From an uncultured Pseudomonadales bacterium (GTDB lineage: Bacteria; Pseudomonadota; Gammaproteobacteria; Pseudomonadales; Azotimanducaceae): 64,000 bases of DNA. The first letter of the stretch is position 1, and each line of letters begins with the position of its first letter. This document shows positions 18,138 to 25,803 of this stretch, piece after piece. A model generated the notes under the pieces. That model was not told where the DNA came from. It made no database searches and worked only from the letters and a program-made list of their open reading frames with translations. The stretch lies in assembly GCA_943787425.1 (NCBI GenBank), contig CALSMJ010000001.1, forward strand, positions 1 to 64,000, in the 5' to 3' direction. The position numbers and the translations under genes are program-made.

Positions 18138-19342
18138 TAAAACCCCTTAACATTTACTTTATCGCAACCGGCAGCTGGTACCTCTCCTATGGCATGCAAA
18201 GCGTTGTCTTTGCCTGGCTGGTGACCATTATTTTAAATGAAACCCCAGATAAAGTTGGTCTAGCACAGATGGCCTATCTATTACCTGGCACAATCTTCAT
18301 CCTCATCGGCGGTAGCATTGCAGATCAGTTCGGCGGGCGTAAAATAGCGCTCCTTGCCCAGTGCGCGGCCGCTGGCATGGCAGCAGGACTTGCGCTCTCG
18401 ATGGCGATAACCAGCTTTACGTACGATAAGTTTCTTGTTTTCGCAGTTTGCATGGGTTGCACCCAAGCTATTTTAACCCCTGCCCGTGATGGCCTGCTGC
18501 CGCTCGTAGCTGATGGACAAATTCAACGGCGTGTCGTGCAAGCCAGCATGATCCAATTCGGGATTCAAATGATTGGTTTTGTGCTTGCGTCTATGGCCGA
18601 TACTGTCGGCGCGGTCATGATGCTTGCCGTACAGAGCATCGTCTTGTCCGTTGGTGCAGTCGCCTATTACTTCCTGAACGTGCCTTTGGTGAAAAGTGCT
18701 CGGACCCAAGCACGAATGCTCAACCAATTACGGGCGTCCCTCACTGAGGGCTTTCAAAGCGTCATGGCCTCCCCCGGTATGCGGATGGTCGTCTTGCAAA
18801 ATTGCGCAATGGGCATTTTCTTCATGGGATCCTACATCGTGACGGTTCCCCTTTTGATCAGGGAGGTTTATAACGGATCCTCTACCGAGCTTTCGCTGAT
18901 CAATGCTGCGAATTCACTGGGCCTATTTTTGACCATTGTGGCATTGCTTCGCATCGGCGATATCAAGCGCCAAGGACGCGCCTTATTGATCGCGCAAGGT
19001 TTTGGCGCCTTAGTATTGTCTCTGGCGGCCATTCAAATCAACTTTATAACCCTTATGGGGATCTTATTCGTTTGGGGCATGTGCGGCGGGATGGCCATGA
19101 CCATGGCACGAACCATCATGCAAGAGCAGTCGGATGAACATCAACGAGGCCGCATGATGGGTTTTTATGCTTTCTCCTTTATGGGGTCTGGCCCGATCGG
19201 CGCCTTATTATCAGGCTATCTGGTCGCCTGGTTTGGTCCGAGCACGAGTCTGGCCATCGCCTCATTATCGATGTTCATTGTTGTGGTACTTGTCGGGACG
19301 CAATCGAACCTGTGGCACCTCGGCCATAAAGTTAAGGCTTAA
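18134..19342 (+). CDS. MFS transporter (EntS/MFS_3-like)
   Basis: 402 aa starting at TTG 18134 inside the stop of the preceding MFS gene, with AAGGA 8 bases upstream. About twelve helices are visible, with the loop motif GGSIADQFGGRKIAL and the TPARDGLLPLVADG segment typical of the MFS_3 group that includes enterobactin exporters. Two different MFS genes in one coupled unit is notable; they may handle related substrates. The substrate is not identifiable. Confidence 0.82.
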   Translation: MIKPLNIYFIATGSWYLSYGMQSVVFAWLVTIILNETPDKVGLAQMAYLLPGTIFILIGGSIADQFGGRKIALLAQCAAAGMAAGLALSMAITSFTYDKFLVFAVCMGCTQAILTPARDGLLPLVADGQIQRRVVQASMIQFGIQMIGFVLASMADTVGAVMMLAVQSIVLSVGAVAYYFLNVPLVKSARTQARMLNQLRASLTEGFQSVMASPGMRMVVLQNCAMGIFFMGSYIVTVPLLIREVYNGSSTELSLINAANSLGLFLTIVALLRIGDIKRQGRALLIAQGFGALVLSLAAIQINFITLMGILFVWGMCGGMAMTMARTIMQEQSDEHQRGRMMGFYAFSFMGSGPIGALLSGYLVAWFGPSTSLAIASLSMFIVVVLVGTQSNLWHLGHKVKA

Positions 19343-19373
19343 ACCCCATGCCCACCAACCTGACCACGCTGTT

Positions 19374-20237
19374 ATGACCCACCGCCAAGCCGACCCTTCG
19401 GATCTCAAGGCCGATCTTGATCGACTGACGGCGTTCCTATCCCCGTTAGACCGAGTCGTTTGCTTGACGGGTGCAGGCTGCAGTCTCGCCTCTGGCATTC
19501 CAACTTATCGAGCTGAAAACGGCGATTGGCAAGGCCGCAACCCCATTAACCATCAAGACTTTCTTGAAGACTTTGAAACCCGCCAACGCTACTGGGCTCG
19601 AAGTTTTATCGGTTGGCCTTTAATGCATACTGCTCAGCCTAACCCAGCTCATCGAGCGCTCAAGGACCTGGTTGCGATTGGCCTGGTCGGGACGTTGATT
19701 ACGCAAAACGTCGATTCTCTCCACGAGCAGGCCGGATTAACCACCGTTCAGCATTTACATGGCGACCTGACCGAGGTGACGTGTTTGGTCTGTGGGGCAT
19801 CAGAGCCGCGAACGCAATTACAAACCAGACTCGCTAAACTCAATGTTGATTTGGCGCTGGACGGTAAACTTCAGCCGGACGGCGACGCTGAGATACCCTC
19901 TGAGGTGATCCAGCATTTTAAGATTGCAGACTGCTTGCTTTGCGACGGAACGCTCAAACCGAACGTGGTCTTTTTTGGTGGGCAGGTTGATCCAACCTTG
20001 GTTCAAAGCATCTACCGCTCAATCGAGCAAGCCGATGCCTTATGGGTGATTGGCAGTTCGCTCAAGCTGTTCTCAGGCTATCGCTTTTGTCGTCACGCTG
20101 TTACGTTCAACAAACCCATTGTTTTACTCAATCCAGGTTGGACGCGCGCCGACCCAATCGCCGCCCTTAAAATCGGCCAGCCAGCCGAAATTATCTTGCC
20201 AAAGCTGTTAGATCGGCTCACCAATTTGACGCAATAA
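19374..20237 (+). CDS. Sir2-family NAD-dependent protein deacylase, SIRT4-like (class II)
   Basis: 287 aa from ATG 19374, 31 bases after the MFS gene. NAD-binding GAGCSLASGIPTYR (residues about 33-46), TQNVDSLH (110-117), catalytic His129 in LHGD, and zinc cysteines 137/140 and 187/190 (CLVC, CLLC) are all present, as is KPNVVFFG. The segment RQRYWARSFIGWP and the SGYRF motif are like animal SIRT4 rather than the common bacterial CobB. Class II sirtuins remove acyl groups (lipoyl, glutaryl-type) or ADP-ribosylate. It likely acts in the cytoplasm. The 3' end overlaps the convergent SDR gene by 30 bases. Confidence 0.9.
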   Translation: MTHRQADPSDLKADLDRLTAFLSPLDRVVCLTGAGCSLASGIPTYRAENGDWQGRNPINHQDFLEDFETRQRYWARSFIGWPLMHTAQPNPAHRALKDLVAIGLVGTLITQNVDSLHEQAGLTTVQHLHGDLTEVTCLVCGASEPRTQLQTRLAKLNVDLALDGKLQPDGDAEIPSEVIQHFKIADCLLCDGTLKPNVVFFGGQVDPTLVQSIYRSIEQADALWVIGSSLKLFSGYRFCRHAVTFNKPIVLLNPGWTRADPIAALKIGQPAEIILPKLLDRLTNLTQ

Positions 20238-21086
20238 TTCAGCCAAAGGCGTAAGGGTAAGGTTGAGTTGTGCCGCAGTCTCGGATTCGATTTGATCATC
20301 ATGATCCAATAACTCAAGCATTGCTCGGGTGACCGGCGGTGAGGCCATAACGATTTCGAAAAACCCCGCCATCAAATAGCCCAACCCAACCGGTAACGAG
20401 ATGACGCGGGGCGCAACGCCCCCGATGACCTGCGCGCAGCGATGAATCAACGCGCGTCGACTTAACGACTCAGGGCCACCAAGTTCTAAAACCCCTGCGA
20501 TAGGGCGCGTGAGCAATTGTCCCAAGGCTTTGATCACATCGCCGGCGTAGATTGGTTGCTCCAAACTTGCCGCTCTAAACGTCAGCGCGAACCGTCTGCG
20601 CGCATTGCCAAGCAACGCTCGGCTGGCATAATCGCCTTCGCCCAATACCATTGGCACCCGAAGCACTGTGCTGCCGGGCAACCCCGCCAGCTGAATCGAT
20701 TCTGCTTTGGCACGGGAGGCAAAACAGGCATTCTTAGAGCCCAGATCAGACCCGCAGATGCCCAACGTCAGAATCCTCGGGACCCGGGCCCGTTGACAGG
20801 CGGCCACAAGGGCCGTCGCGGTTTCTTCATGCGCTTTTTGATACGGATTCGACTTGGTCGCCTTAATGATCCCCGTCAGATTGATCAAGACTTCAGCACC
20901 GTCAGCCAAACGCGCCATTTGCTGGATGTCGCCATAGGCCACAATAGCGACTTGGCAGGGCAGTTGAAACAACACTTCCGCAGCAGCCGGCGATCGGACC
21001 AACGCAATCAGCTCATGTTCGGCGCCAAAGCTTTCGATAAACCGTCGCCCTAGATGGCCATTGGCGCCCGCGATTAAGATCTTCAT
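20208..21086 (-). CDS. Atypical SDR / NAD(P)-binding protein, NDUFA9-like
   Basis: 292 aa. The Rossmann motif GANGHLG (residues 7-13) and the sequence ADGAEVLINLTGI fit the complex-I-associated (NDUFA9-like) atypical short-chain dehydrogenases, which have no classic YxxxK catalytic pair. A middle part contains QPIYAGDVIKAL and LELGGPESLS, both common in this group. Its substrate is unknown; such proteins may bind NADPH structurally or act on quinone-linked substrates. The ATG overlaps the preceding gene by four bases. Confidence 0.78.
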   Translation of the reverse strand: MKILIAGANGHLGRRFIESFGAEHELIALVRSPAAAEVLFQLPCQVAIVAYGDIQQMARLADGAEVLINLTGIIKATKSNPYQKAHEETATALVAACQRARVPRILTLGICGSDLGSKNACFASRAKAESIQLAGLPGSTVLRVPMVLGEGDYASRALLGNARRRFALTFRAASLEQPIYAGDVIKALGQLLTRPIAGVLELGGPESLSRRALIHRCAQVIGGVAPRVISLPVGLGYLMAGFFEIVMASPPVTRAMLELLDHDDQIESETAAQLNLTLTPLAELLRQIGEPI

Positions 21087-21586
21087 CGCGAGGTCACCCG
21101 ATACAGCCAGTAATGGTCAGGCGCCTTGACCACGGGCTGTGCGCGTCCCAGCTGGTTCCACCGCGCCGCCCAACTGCGAGTCATTTCTTGTGGATCCGTG
21201 GTGCGCTCTAGGATCACCGGATACACCTTCGATGCAATCTTTATCCGGGCCTGCTGACTTAGCGCAACGTAATGCGACCAGACTTTGCCTTGGCAGTTCA
21301 TACAGCCAACATACAACTGGCCATCAAGATGCCAGCAATTCACAGTGACTGAGTGCGGGTATTGGAGACGCGTTTCAAGCTGACATTGCCCGGCTGTTTC
21401 AACGAACCGCCAGGAAGCGATCGGCGCATCAACCTCGCTTCCGACCAGGCGCGCGCCAGGTAGGCGGTCAAAGGGGCCAATGCCCATGAGCAGCGTGGCA
21501 ACCGCCATCAGTCCGAAGCCGCGCGCGATCTTGGCCACGACCGATCGTCTTGTGTTGCACCAGAAGTCAGGCATGCCCGTCATCAT
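21083..21586 (-). CDS. Membrane-anchored protein, possible pyridoxamine-oxidase-like split barrel
   Basis: 167 aa. An N-terminal helix (MAVATLLMGIGPF, about residues 26-38) could anchor it, leaving the rest outside or in the periplasm. The core (SWRFVETAGQCQLETR, YPHSVTVNCWHLDGQLYVG, then ARIKIASKVYPV) resembles from memory a family of flavin-reductase-like split-barrel proteins, but I cannot name it with certainty. Two Cys pairs occur (CMNC). It is the first gene of a pair with the SDR gene, overlapping by four bases (ATGA). Confidence 0.55.
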   Translation of the reverse strand: MMTGMPDFWCNTRRSVVAKIARGFGLMAVATLLMGIGPFDRLPGARLVGSEVDAPIASWRFVETAGQCQLETRLQYPHSVTVNCWHLDGQLYVGCMNCQGKVWSHYVALSQQARIKIASKVYPVILERTTDPQEMTRSWAARWNQLGRAQPVVKAPDHYWLYRVTSR

Positions 21587-21654
21587 CCAAGGGGTCTTTG
21601 TCGATTCATCATTTCTGTTAAAGTCTTTGAGTTACGGCGACCAAGAGCGATCTC

Positions 21655-22185
21655 ATCATAAGCGGTTTAGTCCAATTACCCAATATCATCAGCGCCAGTC
21701 GCTTTGTCCTCAGCGTCTTAATGATCCTATCCGTCTCTCAGCAGCTTTGGCTTGTTTCGGGCGTGCTATTCTCGCTTGCGGTTGCCAGCGACCTTTTGGA
21801 CGGCGCACTCGCTCGACAGCGAAACCAGGTCACCAAAATTGGTGGGCTCATTGATCATGCAGCCGACGCAACCTTTGTCACGGTCACCATCACGTGCTTG
21901 GCGCTCCAGCAGGAGCGCTCGCTTTTGCTTCCCATTTTAATCATCCTTGCCTTCGCGCAGTATGTTATCGATTCTCGCGCCCACCGTGGCCAACGCCTTA
22001 TCGCAAGCCGGCTTGGTCGCTACAACGGCATTGGTTATTTTGTACTCGCTGGCGCTTTGCTAGTGGACCCGATCTTTTCGCCACCCTTACTTTGGAATAT
22101 CACCTTAAACCTGGCCTACTGGGCCCTGACCATTGCGACGGTTTTGTCGATACTTGATCGCAGCTTCGCTCGCCGTCAACGCTGA
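21655..22185 (+). CDS. CDP-alcohol phosphatidyltransferase family protein, unusual start
   Basis: The signature SDLLDGALARQRNQVTKIGGLIDHAADAT matches the family's DGxxAR...G...D...D pattern. The first ATG in frame is 21721, but the conserved N-terminal segment (GLVQLPNIISASRFVL, like NLPNxLTxxR in relatives) is encoded upstream of it. The frame is open from 21631, just after TGA 21628-21630, and holds no ATG, GTG or TTG before 21721. ATC at 21655 has AAGAG 7 bases upstream and is my best start; an upstream indel is the alternative. With several membrane helices it should act in the inner membrane. Overlaps the convergent gene by 10 bases. Confidence 0.66.
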   Translation: MISGLVQLPNIISASRFVLSVLMILSVSQQLWLVSGVLFSLAVASDLLDGALARQRNQVTKIGGLIDHAADATFVTVTITCLALQQERSLLLPILIILAFAQYVIDSRAHRGQRLIASRLGRYNGIGYFVLAGALLVDPIFSPPLLWNITLNLAYWALTIATVLSILDRSFARRQR

Positions 22186-23186
22186 GCACCGACCGCCGGC
22201 GTTACCTCATCAAATAATTGACGATTTGCCAGGGGTAAAAATACGAGTCCAATCAAGGCATTGAAACTGACAAAAAACGTGTGCATGACCAATGAGAAAA
22301 TACCCACTTCGGGAAAGTCAGGGAACAAGACCGTCCAGAGCACTAAGGCCCCGGCATGAAACGGCAGGGGCAAGGCCGCCGCAATAAAAATCACAGGCAA
22401 AAACGCGAGCATCTGCCCAAACGCAACGGGTACCGAAAATAAGTTCAGCGACAAGGTGTAAACCAAGACTGCCAGCAACAAATTCGGCGCCTTAAAGAGC
22501 AGGATCAAACCGTAGTCTCGCGCTCTGGCCTGACGAAAAGCCGAAAACAAACTATTGTCTCTAAACCGCCAACCCGCAAACCAATCACTGCGAAACAACA
22601 TCAAATGTATCGGAAAGTAACTCGCAGCCACAATGAACACCGTGATCAATATTTGATGCAAGGCAATCTGACTTGAAGCCGCCACGACCAGATCATAATA
22701 CAACCAGACACCGACCGCCGAGAAGATCAGCAATTGATAGATCTCTACCATTCCAAGCAAAATCATACTCGAGATCGCTTGCCAGCCAGGAATCTCATGT
22801 CGCCTGAGCAAATACAGACTCATGGCCCCTTTTCCAATCTGTTCATTGATTAACGACAAGATGTAAGCGCTCGCTCGAATCGGGAGCATATCTCGATATC
22901 GAACCGCACTCGAATTAAACCACCGTACAACCCGCCAGGTGGCGTGGGTATCCACTAAAAAGAAAAAGATGGAATACGGCATCATGACGCACAACCATAG
23001 AACCCAGTCCGCGGCCGCAAAAAAATCGCCGATAAACGTGAGCAGCGACTTATCTTCGCGCGCGGCAGCTGCCGTTGTGCGCGCATAGACTAAATAGAAA
23101 CATCCTGCCGTGAGACTCCAAAGAAAAGCCTTACCTGCAAGACGTCGAATACCCGATTTAGGCTGTTGGTCTAATTGATGATCCAT
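22176..23186 (-). CDS. Multi-pass membrane protein, UPF0104/flippase-like
   Basis: 336 aa with about seven or eight hydrophobic helices and a basic, hydrophilic first 15 residues. The segment YILSLINEQIGKGAMSLYLLRRHEIPGWQAISSMILLGMVEIYQL is reminiscent of the lysylphosphatidylglycerol-synthase-type/UPF0104 membrane domain, in which an N-x-x-x-G-K motif follows a helix. That suggests lipid or lipid-linked substrate handling, fitting the neighbouring phosphatidyltransferase, but this is inference. No catalytic soluble domain is present. Confidence 0.5.
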   Translation of the reverse strand: MDHQLDQQPKSGIRRLAGKAFLWSLTAGCFYLVYARTTAAAAREDKSLLTFIGDFFAAADWVLWLCVMMPYSIFFFLVDTHATWRVVRWFNSSAVRYRDMLPIRASAYILSLINEQIGKGAMSLYLLRRHEIPGWQAISSMILLGMVEIYQLLIFSAVGVWLYYDLVVAASSQIALHQILITVFIVAASYFPIHLMLFRSDWFAGWRFRDNSLFSAFRQARARDYGLILLFKAPNLLLAVLVYTLSLNLFSVPVAFGQMLAFLPVIFIAAALPLPFHAGALVLWTVLFPDFPEVGIFSLVMHTFFVSFNALIGLVFLPLANRQLFDEVTPAVGAQR

Positions 23187-23293
23187 GGTTAATTCAATAT
23201 CCTCAAGTTATCGTCCGAAATCGCTGCACCCAACGCGCTCCGCGTGGCCGCGACCAAATTAGATTAAATCAGCGGTAACCCGTTACAGGTCAA

Positions 23294-24187
23294 TTAGGGT
23301 GTTTGACCGATCGTTTCGGCCTCAGCCGAGGGTGGGTGACTCGGAACGACGCAATTGCGACCCGCGTCCTTTGCCTTGTAGAGATTATCATCCGCCAGTC
23401 GCAATAGATCCTCTGAACTGGTACTGCGATCTTTACCATCCCACCAAAAGTAACCAATACTCACGGTTAATTTGGCCCGAATCCCCGCATGGTTAAACAC
23501 ATGGTTCTGGACATCCTTGCAAATTCTTTGCGCCAGTTCTTGCACGGAATTCTCTGTTTCTTCGCGCACCAAAAAGACAAACTCTTCACCACCGTACCGT
23601 GCCAGCAAGTCATACCCTCGGATTTTAGTGGTCAACAGCATCGCGAGTTCTTTGAGGACAAAATCACCATAAGCATGACCAAACCGATCGTTGACCAATT
23701 TAAAATGGTCTATGTCCATGAACAGCAGCGCCAGCGAGGATTGCTTACGAAAGCTGTACTCATGCTCTTTGACGAGTGCATCCGCAAAAAACCGAACGTT
23801 ATAGAGCTCCGTTAAACCATCGCGAATCGCGAGTTGACGCAGCGCGGCATGGTAGCGCTCATCTTCTTCATCGAAATATCGGAATTTGAAACTCACGCTA
23901 CCGAGCTCCAAGCGATCACCATCTTTGACTATGGCTGACTCTGAAAGCAATTTGCCGTTTTGAATAATTAGATTGTCGCGTTGAGACTCAATGTGCCAAG
24001 TCTCAGACGCATCAACCTGAAGTTCAGCGTGATGTCGATCAACACCACGCATTGGCAGAAACAGGGCGGCATCTTCATCGCTGCCAATGGTCATCTTGGG
24101 ACCTGATAACCGAAAAACCGTGCCTAAACCTTCCTCACTCGTGATAATCAAGCAAGGAAACACCTCTTTGGTTGCGGATTTAGACAC
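23294..24187 (-). CDS. FHA-GGDEF diguanylate cyclase
   Basis: About 297 aa from GTG 24187, which has AAGGA 7 bases upstream; a TTG at 24220 would add 11 residues. The N-terminal half is an FHA domain (TIGSDEDAALFLPMRGVDRHHAELQV), a phosphothreonine-binding module. The second half is a GGDEF domain with active-site GGEEF and, five residues earlier, RGYD, a proper RxxD inhibitory site. It should make cyclic di-GMP and be product-inhibited, with activity controlled by binding a phosphorylated partner. No transmembrane part. No Ser/Thr kinase is in the window. Confidence 0.92.
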   Translation of the reverse strand: MSKSATKEVFPCLIITSEEGLGTVFRLSGPKMTIGSDEDAALFLPMRGVDRHHAELQVDASETWHIESQRDNLIIQNGKLLSESAIVKDGDRLELGSVSFKFRYFDEEDERYHAALRQLAIRDGLTELYNVRFFADALVKEHEYSFRKQSSLALLFMDIDHFKLVNDRFGHAYGDFVLKELAMLLTTKIRGYDLLARYGGEEFVFLVREETENSVQELAQRICKDVQNHVFNHAGIRAKLTVSIGYFWWDGKDRSTSSEDLLRLADDNLYKAKDAGRNCVVPSHPPSAEAETIGQTP

Positions 24188-24299
24188 AAACACTTCCTTG
24201 TCGCTCACTGCGAAAATCAATTTATAGCACGGTCAGCGCAGATCCCAAAACCTTCAGACTGAGCGCTAAAGGCCATGGGACCGTTTTTATTAAATGCTG

Positions 24300-25058
24300 T
24301 TATTTCCCAAATCGACGCTCTCGTTGTTGGTAAATTCGAATCGCGCGCCAAAAATCGATCATTCGAAAAGCGGGCCAAAAGACTTCGGTAAAATACAGCT
24401 CGGAGTAGGCACTCTGCCAAAGCAAAAAGCCCGATAGTCGCTCCTCACCAGAGGTTCTGATAATCAGATCGGGGTCTGGCACGCCTACCGTATAGAGATA
24501 ATCAGAAAAACGCTGCTCGTCGATGTCCTCAATGCTCAGATCGCCCGTCTGCACCTCGCTGGCGATCTGTTTTACCGCATCAATGATTTCAGCGCGTCCG
24601 CCATAGCTTAAAGCAATATTGAGTAAAAATTGATCATGATCGGCAGTCATCGTTTCAACCAGATCAATTTGATCATTCATAGCTTGGCTCAAGTCCTCCC
24701 GGCGCCCGATCACTTTCACCTTGACACGATCTGCTAAGAATTCCGGATCCGTTTGGAAGTGTTTCAACTTTGCCATGATCAAGTCCATCAGGTAGTCCAC
24801 TTCGCCTTCAGGTCGGTTGAAGTTTTCAGTCGAGAACCCGTAAAGCGTCACAACCTTAATTTCCAAACGACGGCACCACCGCAAGAACTCCTCGACGCGT
24901 TTCGACCCCTCTTCATGCCCCAAGTTTTGATCAAGGCCTCGCCCCTTCGCAAAGCGCCGGTTGCCGTCCAGAATCAGCCCAATATGGTTAGGACTTGGGC
25001 CTGTTTTGACTTGGGACCAAAGAATGCGTTCATACAGGCGATACAACCAATTACTCAC
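24300..25058 (-). CDS. uppS: Cis-prenyltransferase (isoprenyl transferase), archaeal-like UppS
   Basis: 252 aa. Family motifs are present: HIGLILDGNRR (Asp31 region), GHEEGSKRVEEFLRWC, VTLYGFSTENFNRPEGEVDYLM, and the C-terminal PDPDLIIRTSGEERLSGFLLWQSAYSELYF. Bacterial UppS normally reads DGNGRWAK; DGNRRFAKGRG is what archaeal and eukaryotic-type enzymes show. It condenses isopentenyl diphosphate onto an allylic diphosphate to give a long polyprenyl carrier. Usual bacterial neighbours (frr, dxr, cdsA, rseP) are absent, so this could be a second, acquired enzyme. The ATG overlaps the nitroreductase stop (ATGA). Confidence 0.88.
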   Translation of the reverse strand: MSNWLYRLYERILWSQVKTGPSPNHIGLILDGNRRFAKGRGLDQNLGHEEGSKRVEEFLRWCRRLEIKVVTLYGFSTENFNRPEGEVDYLMDLIMAKLKHFQTDPEFLADRVKVKVIGRREDLSQAMNDQIDLVETMTADHDQFLLNIALSYGGRAEIIDAVKQIASEVQTGDLSIEDIDEQRFSDYLYTVGVPDPDLIIRTSGEERLSGFLLWQSAYSELYFTEVFWPAFRMIDFWRAIRIYQQRERRFGK

Positions 25059-25708
25059 TCATGCTCCTTATTCGTCATGGTTTGACCCCAGGCATCTTGG
25101 AAGACCAACTTTTCTATCGGCCGCCGGGTAATTGGGCCATGCCCCTTTAAAACTGGGTATCCGATTGGAATATGCGCGCAGGTGCCCCAATCTTCGGGGA
25201 TCGTGAGCAAATCTTTGACCGCGGCTTCCTGAAAACACAAAAGCGTCGTTAAAACGCATCCTAACCCCTCGGCTCGACAAGCAAGCATCAGGTTCTGAAC
25301 CGCTGTGTAAACTGAGCCACCACCGACGACCGACGGTCGGTCCAAATCGGCATCGGTGATCGCCATTAAGGCGGGGTTAAAGCAAAACACCACCATCAAC
25401 GGCACTTGGTCTAAATGTGCAGCCAGGTAGTCTCCTGCGCGCAGCATTTTCTGCCGGGCAAGCGGCAGTGCTGAGCCTTCGGCCCGCATGTCTTGCGTGT
25501 AGCGCGTCCACTCCTGGGCGTAGAGGCCTTGCAGAACACTCAGCTTTTGCCGGTCTTGTACCGTGATCATTCTGAAAGGTTGCACATTGCCGCCCGTTGG
25601 CGCCCAACTTGCCGCCGTTAAAACGCGCGCGATCACTGCTTCGGCAATGGGATCCGCCCTTAATCTTCGAACAGCTCGCTGAGAGCCCATTGCCTCATAA
25701 AGTTCCAA
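25055..25708 (-). CDS. Nitroreductase family protein
   Basis: 217 aa. The N-terminal motif SQRAVRRLRADPIAEAVIARVLTAASWAPTGGNVQPFRMITV is the standard FMN-binding opening, and GGGSVYTAVQNLMLACRAEGLGCVLTT is the second conserved segment. Starts at TTG 25708 with AGGAG upstream. These flavoenzymes reduce nitroaromatics, quinones or flavins with NAD(P)H; the physiological substrate is unknown. Its stop is inside the start of the cis-prenyltransferase gene, so the two are coupled. Confidence 0.87.
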   Translation of the reverse strand: MELYEAMGSQRAVRRLRADPIAEAVIARVLTAASWAPTGGNVQPFRMITVQDRQKLSVLQGLYAQEWTRYTQDMRAEGSALPLARQKMLRAGDYLAAHLDQVPLMVVFCFNPALMAITDADLDRPSVVGGGSVYTAVQNLMLACRAEGLGCVLTTLLCFQEAAVKDLLTIPEDWGTCAHIPIGYPVLKGHGPITRRPIEKLVFQDAWGQTMTNKEHE

Positions 25709-25803
25709 TATCCACTCCTAGGCCATCCCAATGCTGGCGGCTAATCTGCCCTGATACCGCTTCTATCCTGACCCGGCACTTTCTATCACAAGTCAGCGTT
25801 GAA

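Noticed and set aside
22034-22048. Possible frameshift in the second phosphatidyltransferase
   Set aside because: The frame is continuous from 21631 to 22185; only the start is odd.
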